From Fallopia convolvulus (lineage: Eukaryota; Streptophyta; Magnoliopsida; Caryophyllales; Polygonaceae): 64,000 nt of DNA. The position numbers and the translations under genes are program-made. Numbering within the stretch: the first letter of the stretch is position 1; the number at the start of each line of letters is the position of its first letter. Under the pieces are notes generated by a model. The model saw only the letters and a program-made list of their open reading frames with translations. It had not been told where the DNA came from and did no database searches. The stretch lies in contig OZ024720.1 in NCBI GenBank assembly GCA_964016875.1, forward strand, positions 18,092,242 through 18,156,241. Direction: 5' to 3'. This document shows, piece after piece, positions 1-11,160 of the stretch.

Positions 1-937
1 GTAAATGACATGCCTTGCCATACACTAGATTATAAGGGGTGGTGCGGAGAGGCGTCTTGTATGCTGTCCTATATGCCCACAGAGCGTCATCCAATTTGGA
101 GGACCAATCCTTTCTAGAACGGGAAACTGTCTTCTCCAATATGCTCTTTATTTGCCTGTTTGAAACTTCAACCTGGCCACTCGTTTGGGGATGATAGGGC
201 GTTGCCACCCGATGAGATACCCCATACTTAGCCAACAGTGCTTCAAAACTCCGCTCAATGAAATGTGAACCACCATCGCTGATAAGGACTCTTGGAACGC
301 CGAACCTGGGGAAAATATTGGTTTTGATGAATTTAGCCACGGTCTTGGCGTCGTTAGTCCTTGTAGCAACATCTTCCACCCACTTAGAGACATAATCGAC
401 CGCAACTAGGATGTACTTGTAGGGTCCTGAGGCGGGAAATGGTCCCATGAAGTCAATGCCCCACACAACAAATAGCTCAACTTCTAATATCCCAATTAGT
501 GGATTTTCATGTCTCCAAGTTATGTTGCCTGAGCGTTGACATCCATCACATGCTGTCACATAAGCTTGCACATCTTTGAACATGGTTGGCCAATAGAGGC
601 CACTTTGAAGAATCTTCGCAGTGGTCTTGAATCCTTTTGCATGACCTCCAGTTGGAAGTGTGTGACATTGACGGATCACATTTTCAATCTCCTCTTCTGG
701 AACACAACGCCTAAAGAGGTGATCGCTGCCTTGTTTAAACAAGTAGGGGTCATCCCAATAGTATTGTTTAACATCATGGAGAAATTTCTTCTTCTTTTGT
801 GGGGTAAGGCCCTCGGGAATTATGCCTGCTACAAGATACTTAGCAATATCCGCAAACCAAGGGGCTTTTGACCCTCTAATAGCATGGATTGATATTGAGG
901 AAGAAGAAATGGAAGAAGGAGAAGGAGTAAAATTTAT
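1..937 (-). pseudogene. E1 integrase (partial, no start codon)
   Basis: A minus-strand frame with no ATG is open from a TGA at 938-940 down to the window edge. It holds an HHCC-type zinc-binding region (His-Cys around 640-730, then a CDGCQ motif around 530-545), then the DDE core: the IDFMGP segment near 450, ISDGG near 275-290, and the E of GQVEVSN near 165-185. These are the expected landmarks of a Ty3/gypsy integrase, which inserts the cDNA copy into the host chromosome. It follows RNase H in the same frame after a single stop codon. The C-terminal end is outside the window. Family assignment is firm; function is excluded by the upstream stops. Confidence 0.88.
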
Positions 938-1489
938 TCAAAAAGGCTCAGTTTCAGAAATCTTACCTGGATGGGTCGTTAACGAGCTAGGATTTATTAT
1001 TTTGACCTCGGTACCGACCTCCCGTGGCTCAGTAACGACCTGATTGACTGGTATGCCGACCCAATCTGAACATTTTCCCTCGTTATTTGTGTCTTCCAAC
1101 CTCGGCACGTCGTTACCGACCTTGAAGGGGTCGGTGACGAGGGTCTTGTGGAGTTCGACCTCATACAACAGGAGGTGTTCGTCGGGACTGGAATCATTTA
1201 TTGGCACCTCATTGTTAGACTCGGTGATATGCTCTACTAGCAATCTGGACAAGTGATCTGCCACTAGATTTTCTGCTCCCTTTTTGTCTCTTATTTCATG
1301 GTCAAATTCCTGCAGTAAGAGCATCCAACGAAGCAATCTAGGTTTGGCATCTTTTTTAGCCATTAAGTATCTAACAGCTTCATGGTCAGTATAAACAATC
1401 ACTTTGGATCCAACAAGGTAGGACCGGAATTTCTCAAAGGCAAATATCACAACAAGGAATTCCTTCTCCGTTGTGGTATACTTACTCTA
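938..1489 (-). pseudogene. E1 RNase H domain and linker to integrase
   Basis: This frame continues directly from the reverse transcriptase but is cut off from it by a TAG at 1487-1489. E2 has CAG (Gln) at the same place, so this looks like a single C-to-T change. Recognisable residues are VYTDHEAVRYL and the ADHLSR box of Athila RNase H. RNase H removes the RNA strand during cDNA synthesis. The linker after it (about 938-1200) is longer than usual for Athila and is partly made of copies of the TCG-N4-CGA word, for example at 975-986 and 1007-1018. It ends at a TGA (938-940). Confidence 0.85.
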
Positions 1490-3157
1490 CGCCTCATCTA
1501 GCGTCTTACTGACGTAATAGATGGCGTGGAGTTTTTTGTCCTTCCGTTGCCCTAAGACTGCGCCAACTGCATAGTCACTGGCATCACACATAATCTCAAA
1601 GGGTAGTGTCCAATCTGGAGACTTCATAATGGGGGCAGACACGAGGGCAACTCTTAACCTGTAAAATGCTTCAAGACATTCTGGAGATAGCTCAAACACT
1701 ACATCTTTCATTAGTAGGTTAGTCAAAGGTTTAGCTATCTTAGAAAAATCCTGAATAAATCGTCTGTAAAAGCCAGCATGCCCTAAAAAACTCCTAATGT
1801 CTCTTACAAAAGAAGGAGGAGGTAGTTTTTCAATAAGCTCAATTTTTGCTCTATCTACTTCTATCCCTCTTTTAGAGACAAGGTGTCCTAGTACTATCCC
1901 CTCTTGAACCATGAAATGACACTTTTCCCAGTTTAGCACAAGATTGGTTTCTTCACATCTTTTAAGCACTCGTGCAAGGTTAGCAAGACAAGAATCAAAT
2001 GAAGAACCATAAACAGAAAAGTCATCCATGAAAACTTCTACAATATCCTCTATCATATCCGAAAAAATGGCCATCATACATATCTGAAAGGTAGCAGGGG
2101 CATTGCAAAGCCCAAATGGCATTCTCTTATAAGCAAAGGTTCCATAGGGACATGTAAAGGTTGTTTTCTTCTGATCATCAGGGTGAATAGGAATCTGCCA
2201 AAAACTGCTATAGCCATCTAAATAACAGAAATAATCATGCTGGGCTAAGCGTTCTAACACCTGATCTATGAAAGGAAGCGAAAAATGATCTTTTCTAGTA
2301 ACGCTATTAAGCTTCCTATAATCGATGCACATTCTCCAACTAGTGGTGGTTCTAGTCGGAATAAGCTCTCCCTTTTCATTTTCTATCACAGTCATCCCCC
2401 CTTTTTTTGGGACTACATGGACCGGACTCACCCATTGGCTGTCCGAAATAGGAAATATGATCCCAGCATCAAGTAATATAATAATTTCCTTTTTAACTAC
2501 GTCCTTCATATTAGGATTTAATCTACGTTGATGCTCTATGGTGTGTTTATGATTGTCCTCCATGTAAATCCTATGCATGCAAAGAGAAGGGGATATGCCA
2601 GTTATATCATCTAAGGAGTTGCCTATGGCTTTTCTATGCATCCTAAGCACACTCAGGAGTTTTCCTACTTCCTCATCTTTTAATTCAGCATTAATGATGA
2701 CAGGTAAGGTGGAATTAGGACCGAGGAATTCATACCTGAGGGAATCTGGCAGAGGTTTAAGTGTTGGGGACGGTTCAGCAGGGATTAGAATCGGCTCTTC
2801 TGGTTCTGACTTCAACACTTCCTCAAAGCATTCAAAGGCTGAAATTTCGCTCTCTTCGGCTAGGGCCGTTAACGAATCTGGAGTGGTCGTTAACGAGCCT
2901 GCGTCTTCTGCCAGGAGAATCGGTAACGATGCTGGACGACTCGTTACTGAAACTGCAGTGGTTATTTCTGCCCATCTTTGCCCTGAAATTTCATCACTTA
3001 ATGCTGATCTTCCTATAGGGTCTCCACAATCAATGATCTCTTTGTGAGTGTAGAGCATCTTGACTTCGACATTTTCGGACTCCTTGTTGGATTGTTTGAA
3101 TCGGAATTCCGTCACCTCGTCTCCAATTTCAAAAGTTAAGGAGTCCTCTCCTAACAT
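1487..3157 (-). pseudogene. E1 reverse transcriptase and RNase H N-terminus
   Basis: The translated frame has the Athila RT landmarks in order: IEHQRRLNPNMKDVVKKEI, the PKKGGMTV segment, WRMCIDYRKLN, the FMDDFSVYG catalytic box (two Asp) and the GFYRRFIQDFSK connection region, ending at KTLDEA before a TAG. It copies element RNA into DNA. The N-terminal ~150 residues are a protease-RT linker rich in the element's palindromic word (2886-2897 and neighbours). The first ATG is not a true start: the frame continues from protease across a +1 frameshift near 3130, where a run of T is one base longer than in E2. Confidence 0.9.
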
Positions 3158-4196
3158 CGATTATGGCTCCTCCTGTAGCAAGGAATGATCTTCCTAAAAT
3201 AATGGGCACCACCGGATCTTCGGGCATTCTCATAACGATGAAGTCGTTAGGAACAAAGAAATTGCTCACTTGAACTGGGAAATCTTCTATCAGCCCTGTT
3301 GGTTTGATGCAAGATCCGTCTGCCATATAAAGCCGCATGTTAATGGGCTCTAGTGGTCCCATATTGGCTTTAGACCAGATGGAGAGCGGAACAAGACTAG
3401 CACTGGCACCTAGATCGCATAAAGCCTTGAACTTGTGGTTGCCTACGCCGATTGTGATTGCAAACCTTCCTGGATCTCCTAGCTTTTCCGGTAGAGCTAT
3501 CGATCTGACTTCATCCTGCAGCTCTGTAATAGATCTTTTCCTGCTAAGAATATCTTTCAAAAACCTTGTGTAAGCCGGCATTTCGCTTAGGGCCTCAGCG
3601 AATGGGATGGATATATTAATGCCCTGAAGAATCTTAACGAAACGCTTGAACTTACTCTCAGTAGAGTCCATAGATTTCTTAGTTGGAAATGGAAGAGATT
3701 TCACCATTCTCGGAACCAAGTTAGGCTCGAGAGGTGAGAGTACCGGGTCGACACTGGGGTCGATTGGTGTCCTCGGCGGGTCGTTACCGACCCCGGTGGG
3801 GTCGTTAACTACCCTGGAATTGAGAGGGAGGCTCGGTTTAGAGAACTTACCTGTGGTAGGGTCGTTAGGGACCCTCGGAGCCTCATCATCCTGGTTTGTA
3901 GGCTCGGTATGTGCTCTCGCTGGCTCGTTAACGAGCTGGTTGGCGAGGTCTTGTTCCTGCTTCTCTTCATCTTGAATTCTCTCCGGTAGTGTCTTCCCAC
4001 TTCTAAGGTGTACCGCTGCTATTTGGCCTCTAGGGTTCTCCTCGGGGCGGCCCGGGAGTTGCCCTTGTGGTCTTGGAATCCGTGCAGCTTGGTCCCCTAG
4101 TTGGGAATCAACACTCCTCTTCCAAATATCGAACTCTCCCCATCTTTTATCTTGTCGGTTCAGTTTGGCTTGAACGTCATCAACTTTGTTGTTCAC
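3129..4196 (-). pseudogene. E1 Gag C-terminus and aspartic protease
   Basis: The N-terminal part is Gag C-terminus (WGEFDIWKRSVDSQ, GRPEENPR). It is followed by a Pro/Asn/Asp-rich linker containing repeated V-N-D-P-T type peptides, then the retroviral-type protease: LCDLGASASLVPLSIW with the catalytic Asp, and the PIILGRSFL flap-distal segment. The protease cuts the polyprotein into its parts. DLGAS in place of DSGA/DTGA is normal for this branch. The linker peptides are encoded by copies of the GTCG-TTAA/TTAC-CGAC word (3780-3791, 3924-3935). The frame ends early at a TGA produced by a 1-bp insertion near 3130. Confidence 0.88.
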
Positions 4197-5405
4197 TCCG
4201 TTGATGCTCTCCTTTATCTCCTGAACCCATGATGGCGTCTCCTGATGGCCTGGAGGTCGATATGGTGTAGGTCATCTATCTGGTGGGGGCCCTGCGTAGT
4301 TTTGACTTGTATTTTGATTGCGCCATGGTTGATAGTTGTTCGACCTGTCATTATAAGCAGAAGTACTATGTGCAGAATTACCACATTCTTGACATGATTG
4401 AGAGGATTTCAGAAAACTTAGCTGTTTCCTCAGACGGTTGACCTCATCTTGTAAGAATTGATTTTTAACATCTGGGTCAACTTATTCTCGGTTAGGTATG
4501 TAGAGACGTTTTTGAGTTTTTGGAGTTTGCTGGGTTCCATACATAGCATCGTAATTAGCCAGCTTATCCAACAGTTCCCACGCCTCTGTCGGGTTCATCT
4601 CTATAAAACCGCACGCAGTATGCGTGTTGATGCGGTTCTTGGTCTCTGCGTTGATACCTTGGAAAAAGATTTCTTGCAAAACATATAAAGGTTGCCCATG
4701 AGTAGGGCACTGTCTAAGCATCTCTTTGAATCTTTCCCATGTTTCAACAAATGTTTCATTAGGCAACTGGTGATAAGAGGTGATGCGTTTCCTCAACTCC
4801 GTTGTCTTAGCAGGAGAGAAAAACTTTGTAAGAAATTGATCATACAAAGCTTTCCAAGTCCTGATAGACTTAGAAGGTAGGCTCTCCAACCAGTTCAGGG
4901 CCTTTCCAGTAAGAGACCATCTAAAAGCTTTTAACAGAACATATTCTAATGAGACACCTTCAGCAGCTATGGTGTCACATAAATCAAGAAAGTTTCTAAT
5001 ATGCTCCATAGGGCACTCAGCAGGTTTCCCTTCAAACTGAGCCCGTTTGATTAAGGATATAAATTGAGACTTGATCTCAAAAGGTTTCTCTATCGTTGGA
5101 AGCACAATAGGAGATTCTGGCACCCTCAGTTCCGGATGCATGTATTGTTTGGCATTCCTTGGATAGGCATCAAGCTCTTCTTGTAGTCGAGCCTTGTCAG
5201 CTCGTTAACGCTCAGCTTCGGCGTCTGCGCCGTCCTTCTCGGCTTTCAGTGCCTCCATCTGGGTCCGGAGGATCTCTAACTCGCGAGCCATCTCTTCTGT
5301 TGTGGCCATGGCTCGGTTTTCTCGGAGTCGACGGTGTAGGGAATGTTCGGGTTCTGAGTAATAACCTGTGTTATCAAACTGAAGCCTTCTTCGTCCTACC
5401 GGCAT
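4197..5405 (-). pseudogene. E1 gag (nucleocapsid/capsid), broken
   Basis: The frame begins with MPVGRRR at 5405, about 90 nt downstream of the PBS, as expected for gag. The capsid part contains PRNAKQYMHPELRVPE, the retrotransposon Gag domain (KALNWLESLPSKSI, FFSPAKTTELRKRI, QCPTHGQP) and a truncated zinc knuckle (CQECGNSAH without the last Cys). Gag packages the RNA in virus-like particles. Three in-frame stops interrupt it: TAA at about 5203-5207, TAA near 4482 and TGA at 4272-4274. The first lies inside a copy of the CTCGTTAACG word and interrupts a coiled-coil-like region that is open in E2. Confidence 0.85.
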
Positions 5406-5498
5406 ACACTGAGAAAACAGACAAAGAAAACAAAAATTAAAAACAAAAACGGGGTCGGGCTATTCCCGAACCCAAAGATAAACTAACAACTCGTTGCT

Positions 5499-5516
5499 TC
5501 CCCGGCAACGGCGCCA
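5499..5516 (-). other. E1 primer-binding site, tRNA-Asp
   Basis: The minus strand reads TGGCGCCGTTGCCGGGGA, an exact complement of the 3' end of plant tRNA-Asp(GUC), the primer used by Athila elements. It sits three bases inside the LTR edge and fixes the element's orientation. Confidence 0.93.
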
Positions 5517-5519
5517 ATT

Positions 5520-6996
5520 TGTTGAGAGGGTTTCTTGACAACAAATAAATTTATAATCAAGACCCCGCTGAGTATAGGGAGGTCAGGATCATTCCACAGG
5601 AAGCAAGGTTGTTCGTTTATCAATCTACTAAAAAGCAAACAAAAAAACAAATAAAAACACTCACGAGCAGCCTCGTTAACGACGTTGTTAGGGTCGTTAA
5701 CGAACCACCGAACACAAAACACTTCAAATAACGTCCTAATTAAATCCTAATTAAATTCGGTACCGAGGCAAGTACTCAGCAACGAAAATTCACTAGAGAT
5801 AATTCAAATAAAACAAAGATCTAGGATTTAGGGACACCACAACATAGCCAAGCATAAAAACTCGTAAGAAGATAAGATCATGCCTTTAAACAGATAGAGT
5901 CATCAACTTTCGTTGACTTAGCAAGTAAATTAACAAACTTTCGCATCCTAATTCACTTAATTGCTTGTTTTGGATCTAAAGCTTGAAACTTTCGTTTTCA
6001 AACAATATCAACCTTCAAGTTACTAACTTTCTCTTTCAATCAAGTTAAAAACCTAAATTACCTCAACTTTCATTTTGGTATAAGCACAACAAACAATTCT
6101 CAATCAAAGATAAAAGGCATTCACAACACACTCCTACTCATCAAACATGCTCAACTATGTCGGGCTTAACCCCGACCCTAGAAAAAGAAACTACTCATTA
6201 ATCATAACTAAGAAACTAAAAATCTCAATCAAAAGACACATTGAAAACAAAACAAAACTCGAATTAATAAGAAAATTACCGTCTTACAAAGATTCAGAAG
6301 AAACCCAAAAACATCAAAATACCGAACCACAATCGCGACCAACGACCCCGGTGACTGTCGTCTACCGATCCTACTCGGTCCTTCGAAAGTCTCTTCCTAA
6401 AAATTCTCCTCCAAAAGCTCCCCTCTTTCTATGCTAGATAGAAGAGTATTTATACTAAAAAGCTAAAAACTAAAAAGGCTAAAAGATAAAAACTTTCCTA
6501 AAAAGATAGAAACAAATCCTAAAAGATAGAAATAAAATCTAAAAAGATATTAAGACCTAAAATACATATTCTAATAACCCCAAAATATTTTAAAAAGATA
6601 CTCAACCAACACGGAAATAAATTCCCGCTCAGGATCGGTGAATTATAAAATAAATACTTCAAATCTTCTCCTTCGTGGCCTCGTTAACGAGCCCTCACAG
6701 CCTCGTTAACGAGCCTGGGCTTTGTTTTCTTCCACACTTCCTCTCATGATCTCGAGCTCTGACTTCTTCAATCTTGCACTCCTCCGTGTTTCGCTGTAAT
6801 GCTCCAAATTCAGCTCCATATAGCTCTTTTCCTCGATAAAACCTACAAAATTCACAAAATAGCTTAGCTTCCACTCTTTTTTATAGAAATATGCAAAACT
6901 ACCTAAAAACACTCAAAAATAAACCTAAACTGAACAAAACTAAACCTAATAAGCAAAGAAAACCTACTAAAAACTATACTAAAAATGCGAACATCA
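5520..6996 (-). repeat. E1 5' LTR (1477 bp)
   Basis: The LTR starts TGATGTTCGC (minus strand, from 6996) and ends CTCAACA at 5520, next to the PBS. It has the TG...CA ends of a retrotransposon. No long ORF is convincing. It holds paired copies of the element's palindrome: CTCGTTAACGAC at 5672-5683, GTCGTTAACGAA at 5693-5704, and CTCGTTAACGAG at 6680-6691 and 6702-6713. Confidence 0.88.
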
Positions 6997-9720
6997 ATAA
7001 ACGATCACCTTAGATCCTACTAAGTAAGAGCGAAATTTCTCAAAAGCAAACACCACAGCAAGAAACTCTTTCTTTGTTGTAGTGTACTTACTCTGGGCTT
7101 CATCAAGCGTCTTACTTGCATAGTGGATGGCATGAAGCTTGTTGTCCTTCCTTTGTCCAAGAACCGCTCCTATGGCATAGTCACTAGCATCACACATGAT
7201 TTCGAAGGGACGTGACCAATCCGGTGATTGCATAATGGGGGCCGTCACAAGGGCTTTCCTTAACCTGTAAAATGCTTCAAGACATTCTGAAGACATGCTA
7301 AACACTACATCTTTCATTAGTAGGTTAGTTAATGGTTTAGCAATCTTAGAAAAGTCTTGAATAAAACGTCTATAGAAACCCGCATGCCCCAAAAAGCTCC
7401 TAACGTCTTTAACGGAGGATGGAGGGGGCAATTTCTCAATAAGCTCAATTTTTGCCTTGTCCACCTCAATCCCGCGTTTAGACACTAGATGTCCTAAAAC
7501 AATTCCTTCTCTAACCATGAAATGACACTTTTCCCAATTAAGCACAAGGTTAGTCTCCTCACATCTTTTAAGGACTCTAGAAAGATTAGCAAGACATGAA
7601 TCGAAAGTGGAACCATAAACTGAAAAATCATCCATAAATACCTCCACTATTTCTTCAATCATGTCGGAGAAGATGGCCATCATACATCGTTGAAAGGTGG
7701 CCGGGGCGTTGCATAGCCCAAAAGGCATCCTCCTATATGCAAACGTCCCATAAGGACAAGTAAATGTCGTCTTCTCCTGATCATCGGGGTGAATGGGAAT
7801 ATACCAAAAACCACTATAGCCATCCAAATAGCAAAAGTAATCGTGTTGGGCTATGTGTTCTAGCACTTGGTCAATGAAGGGGAGTGGAAAATGATCCTTC
7901 CTAGTAGCACTATTAAGTTTCCTATAGTCTATGCACATTCTCCACTTAGTGGTGGTCCTAGTTGGAATCAACTCCCCTTTTTCATTTTCAACAACCGTCA
8001 TTCCCCCTTTTTTAGGAACTACATGTATGGGACTAACCCGTTTGCTATCGGAGATAGGAAATATGATACCGGCATCTAGCATTCTAAGAATCTCCTTTTT
8101 CACTACCTCTTTAATGTTAGGGTTTAGCCTACGCTGATGCTCAATAGTGGGTTTATGATCATCCTCCATATAAATTCTATGCATGCATAATGAGGGTGAA
8201 ATACCACTAAGTTCCTCCAATGAATACCCTATGGCTTTCCTATGGGTCCTAAGCACATCAAGCAATTTATTCTCTTCTTCCACACTCAAGTTAGCATTAA
8301 TAATAACGTGAAGAGTAGAATTATGACCAAGAAAATCGTACCTCAAGGAGTCGGGGAGCTCTTTAAGCTCGGGAGTAGGCTCAGGCAAGCTAATTTCTTC
8401 CTCAAGCTCCGCTTTGAGTACATCCAAGACAAGACGTTGCTCCTCACTCTCGTCCAGGAGGGTCCTGCACGACCCAAGGAGGGTCGGTCCTGAGACCCTA
8501 AGATCGTGTGGTAGAGGATCCCAAGTCAAGAATTTCTCCGTTGGGTTTTTGCACTCAATGTAGTCAGAGCGTGTGTATAGCAGCTTGACCTCCTCCTCAT
8601 TTGACTCCTTCATTGTTGGGTTGAACCGGAACTCAACCACCTCTTCTCCAATGTTGAAGGTGAGAAGACCGTGCTTGACATCTATGATGGCTCCTGCGGT
8701 GGCTAAGAATGGCCGTCCGAGAATAATGGGCACCAAGGGATCTTCAGGCATCTCCATCACTATGAAATCATTGGGCACAAAGAACTTCCCAACTTGAACC
8801 GAGAAATCATCCACGATTCCCGTTGGCTTGACACACGACCCATCCGCCATGTATAGCCTCATGTTTACCAGTACTAATGGCCCCATGTTGGTCTTGGACC
8901 AAATTGAAAGTGGAAGCAAACTCGTACTAGCACCTAAATCACACAAAGCTTTGAAACGGTAAGCTCCAATACCAATTGTAATAGCAAACTTACCTGGGTG
9001 TCCTAGCTTCTCGGGAAGCTCTAATGATCTCACTTCATTTGTCAATTCTGACATGGATCGCTTCCTAGATAAAATCTCCTTCAAGAATTTAGTATAAGCA
9101 GGCATTTCATTCAAAGCCTCAGCGAAAGGAATGGAAAGATTTAAACCTTGAAGCAACTTAACAAAGCGCTTGAACTTACCTTCCGTGGAGTCTTTGGGTT
9201 TCTTAGAAGGGAAAGGAAGGACTTTAGATGGAGAGTGAATGGAAGGACAAGGGTTAGAAGACTTACCTGGTGAAGGGTGGTCGAGCTCGATCCTTGGAGG
9301 GTCGATCGCCTCTTCCTCTTTGTTATTAGTACCCTCTGGATCGACCCCTGAGGGGGTCGTGCTCGACCCAATGGGGGTCGTGATCGACCCAATGGGGGTC
9401 GTGCTCGACCCCATTGGAGTCATGGCAGGGTCGGTCCTGAGAGGTCCAACTTCTGCTAGGGTCGTGCTAGACCCTAACAGGGTCGGTCCTGAGGCTTCTT
9501 CCTTCTCTTTTTGCTTGGTTGGCTCGGGTAACTCCTTGTCACTCCTTAGGTGCAAGGCTCGGATTTCACCATCACTTGCACGACTTCTAGGATTCTCCTC
9601 GGGACGGCCCGGGAGTTGTCCCTGAGGTCTCGGGATTTGAGATTCTTGTTGTCCAAATTGGGAATCGATGTTCTTTCTCCATGAGTCAAATTCTCCCAAT
9701 CTTTCATGAACCCGTTTCAT
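6994..9720 (-). pseudogene. E2 Gag C-terminus, protease, reverse transcriptase, partial RNase H
   Basis: A single open frame of about 908 codons. The order is Gag C-terminus (LGEFDSWRKNIDSQ, GRPEENPR), a Gly/Ser/Thr-Pro linker, protease (LCDLGASTSLLPLSIW, PIILGRPFL), a protease-RT linker, RT (HQRRLNPNIKEVVKKEI, WRMCIDYRKLN, FMDDFSVYG), then RNase H up to GSKVIVY. The frame ends there because the E1 LTR supplies a TGA immediately after the Tyr codon. In E1 the same stretch continues TDHEAVRY. The Gag-protease linker is encoded by a 21-bp tandem repeat (copies at 9356, 9377 and 9398) built on GTCG-TGCT/TGAT-CGAC. The intact frame upstream of the insertion shows that E2 decayed slowly here. Confidence 0.92.
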
Positions 9721-9771
9721 TTGTGTGGTAAGCTCGGCTCGTACTCCATTGATTCCGGTCAGGACATCAGC

Positions 9772-11034
9772 TCAGATTCCTTCTTGCAGCCCTTGTACCC
9801 ATGATGGTGGCTCTTGATAGCTCGGAGGACGGTAGGGAGGGGGACGTTGCTCTTGTTGGGGTTGCTTGTATTGGTCATAACTGGAATTTCCCCAAGATGG
9901 TTGAGCATTGCTCCTCCCTGCATAATTGTTTTGGTTCCTATAGGAACCTCTCATGTAGTTTGCCTCCTCATAAGCCTCAGCGGCTCGTACTTGCTGTAAG
10001 TTAGTGCAATTGGAAATAGTATGGGCAGAATAACCGCATTCTTGACAAGATTGAGAAGATTTAAAGTAACTTACTTGCTTTTTCAAACGGTTGATCTCAT
10101 CTTGCATGAATTGGAACTTCACATCCCGGTCAACCACCTCGGATTGTGGTTCATACAACCTCCTCTCTGTGGGCTTAGCTTGTTGGGTTCCGTACATGGC
10201 ATCATAATTGGTTAGCTTGTTCAATAATGCCCATGCTTCTTCTGGAGTCATGTCGATGAACCCACAATCAGTGTGAAGGTTAATGCGATCTTTGGTAGCC
10301 GCATTAATGCCTTGAAAGAAGATCTCTTGGAGAACATAAGGAGGTTGCCCATGAGTAGGGCATTGGCGTAGAAGCTCTTGGAATCGTTCCCATGTCTCCA
10401 CAAGCGTCTCGTTTGAATGTTGATGGTAGGAGGTGATGCGCTTCCTAAGCTCCGTTGTTTTTGCCGGTGGAAAGAACTTGGTCATGAATAAATCATGCAA
10501 AACCTTCCACGTTGTAATTGACCTTGGTGGCAAACTCTCCAACCAACTCAAAGCTTTTCCTGCAAGAGACCACTTAAATGCCTTCAAGAGAACTTATTCA
10601 AAGGAGACAGTGTCAGCAACAATAGTGTCACATAAATCAGTAAAGTTCTTAATATGCTCCATTGGGCATTCAGTGGGTTTCCCCTCAAATTGAGAACGCT
10701 TTATTAAGGATATGAAGTGAGATTTAATCTCAAAAGTGCGGTCGATCTCCGGGAGCACTATCGTCGATTCGGGCACCCTCAGTTCTGGGTGAATGTATTG
10801 CTTGGCATTCCTTGGGATAGCGTTCAGTTGCTCTTGAAATCGCCATGCAGCTGCATCTGAAGCGTCTCGTTCCGCTTGCAAGCGCTGCATCTGAGTGCGA
10901 AGTTCCTCCATTTGTCGAGCCATAGCCTCAGCGTCGTCCATTGCTCGTTGTTCTCTCAAACGATTGTGGAAGGACCTCTCAGGTTCGCTGTAGTAGTCAA
11001 TCTCAAGAGTTCTCCGGGAAGAACGAGAAGGCAT
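9772..11034 (-). pseudogene. E2 gag, split by two stops
   Basis: It starts MPSRSSRRTLEIDYYSEPE at 11034, about 105 nt past the PBS. It contains a coiled-coil-like segment (MARQMEELRTQMQRLQAERD), the Gag capsid domain (KALSWLESLPPRSI, FFPPAKTTELRKRI) and a CX2C zinc knuckle (CQECGYSAHTISNC). A TAA at about 10591-10593 replaces the Tyr codon present in E1 (VSLEYVLLKAF). A second stop, TGA at 9769-9771, probably came from CGA. It packages element RNA in the living family; this copy is dead. Confidence 0.88.
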
Positions 11035-11140
11035 ATACTGCGAACAAAAAAAAGCAAAGAAAACAAATTAAATAAAAACAAAGGGGTAAGGGCTAGTCCC
11101 AAACCCCAAATATCAACTAAACTAGGCACTATTGCTCACT

Positions 11141-11157
11141 CCTCGGCAACGACGCCA
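11141..11157 (-). other. E2 primer-binding site (mutated tRNA-Asp)
   Basis: The minus strand reads TGGCGTCGTTGCCGAGG, the tRNA-Asp PBS with two changes relative to E1. It lies just inside the LTR edge at 11161. Confidence 0.88.
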
Positions 11158-11160
11158 ATT

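Larger units (their letters stand above)
1..6996 (-). mobile_element. E1: Athila-type Ty3/gypsy retrotransposon, 3' end outside window
   Basis: The minus strand gives 5' LTR (5520-6996), PBS (5499-5516), gag, protease, reverse transcriptase, RNase H and integrase in the Ty3/gypsy order. The integrase runs off position 1, so the 3' LTR is outside the window. The protease motif DLGAS and the FMDD reverse transcriptase box fit the Athila branch. E1 is inserted into the RNase H codons of E2: E2 coding sequence stops exactly at the LTR edge, and ATAAA at 6997-7001 is the likely target duplication, with its partner outside the window. E1 carries at least six disabling changes, so it cannot make its own proteins. 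Confidence 0.9.

Noticed and set aside
148..405. Minus-strand 85-codon frame starting with ATG
   Set aside because: It is a shadow of the integrase, whose true frame has no ATG here and contains HPQTSGQVEVSNRQIKSI.
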